Positions 31,084 through 31,244 of a DNA stretch of 31,244 bases are shown here, one piece after another. This stretch comes from Irineochytrium annulatum (lineage: Eukaryota; Chytridiomycota; Chytridiomycetes; Chytridiales; Chytridiaceae): contig JADGJL010000216.1 in NCBI GenBank assembly GCA_027600665.1, positions 1 to 31,244 of the forward strand. The letters run 5' to 3'. The position numbers and the translations under genes were made by a program. Each line of letters starts with the position of its first letter. The stretch's first letter is position 1. Below the pieces are notes generated by a model. It had not been told where the DNA came from, searched no databases, and worked only from the letters and a program-made list of their open reading frames with translations.

Positions 31084-31244
31084 TCATCTGCCCTCCACGA
31101 TACCCATCAAGCTCGAGCTCTTGGCGGCGGCGAACTCGTCCATCCCGAAAGGGAAAGTCAGCGTCGCGCCCGAGGCACAGCGGCAATACCGTTCGACGAT
31201 CTCGGTCAAACCTCTTCTCGTAAACGGCTTCAGCAGCACTGGGG
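31084..31244 (-). CDS. Receiver-domain (response regulator) protein, C-terminal end
   Basis: The gene enters from the right edge. The minus strand reads PVLLKPFTRRGLTEIVERYC, the usual end of a two-component receiver domain: the Lys before Pro-Phe is the conserved lysine that contacts the phosphoryl site, and the following helix closes the fold. About 30 residues (TFPFGMDEFAAAKSSSLMG) follow to a TGA at 31084-31086. Fungal Skn7-type regulators and hybrid histidine kinases both have such segments, so the parent cannot be named. A GTATCG near the stop could be a donor, in which case the true end lies further left. Confidence 0.55.
   Translation of the reverse strand, partial: PVLLKPFTRRGLTEIVERYCRCASGATLTFPFGMDEFAAAKSSSLMGIVEGR

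Noticed and set aside
30998..31186. Arg-rich minus-strand frame at the right edge
   Set aside because: The neighbouring frame gives a recognisable receiver-domain end, so this one is a shadow.
354..31244. tRNA, rRNA, CRISPR array and replication origin
   Set aside because: No T-loop-like GTTCGA context with a matching acceptor stem, no ribosomal signature and no regularly spaced repeats were found by eye in spacers.

Overview
The window is eukaryotic nuclear DNA, most likely from a fungus and possibly an early-diverging one (chytrid-like). This placement is an inference. The direct evidence is: many short GT-AG introns of about 44-193 nt, GC-rich exons in AT-richer spacers, genes on both strands with no operons, and families typical of fungi (a yeast-type pyrimidine 5'-nucleotidase, an ABCC transporter, a secreted eight-cysteine GPI-type wall protein, a membrane-anchored pepsin-like protease, F-box genes, a receiver-domain end and a decayed Ty1/copia element). 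No rRNA, tRNA or CRISPR was recognised.

Layout from the left: 1-353 (+) is the 3' end of a HAD pyrimidine 5'-nucleotidase. 977-3157 (-) is a multi-exon gene built from a tandem ~95-residue four-cysteine module that I do not recognise. Its 5' end abuts unusual direct and inverted repeats and a degenerate copia RNase H (about 3500-3920, -). 4324-5296 (-) is an LRR membrane protein with a plant-style N-terminal cap, divergent from a small Cys-rich BRI3-like protein (5843-6430, +). 6431-8987 is mostly non-coding, with a diverged repeat pair and one doubtful small gene. 8988-14432 (+) is a complete 19-exon ABCC full transporter of 1,479 aa.

15423-18346 (-) is a type I membrane aspartic protease of 927 aa whose ~450-residue cytoplasmic tail carries six copies of a short motif. 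It is divergent from the GPI-type protein (18869-19749, +). 21310-22221 (+) is an unrecognised protein with a 5'-UTR intron ending exactly at its ATG. 22388-24269 (-) is an alpha/beta hydrolase preceded by five predicted membrane helices. A dead F-box copy (about 24520-25010, -) lies before a 925-aa Cys-rich, coiled-coil protein of unknown function (25328-28279, +). An F-box/LRR-like gene (28756-30458, +) is related to the dead copy and its middle is not cleanly readable. The window ends in the C-terminus of a receiver-domain protein (31084-31244, -).

The genes do not form one pathway. Several encode surface or membrane proteins (LRR protein, four-Cys module protein, transporter, protease, GPI protein, hydrolase). 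The two best candidates for something undescribed are the four-cysteine module gene, whose module joints coincide with phase-1 introns, and the repeated cytoplasmic motif on the membrane protease. All exon models were made by hand from splice signals and reading-frame continuity. The reading phases close for every gene called with high confidence.
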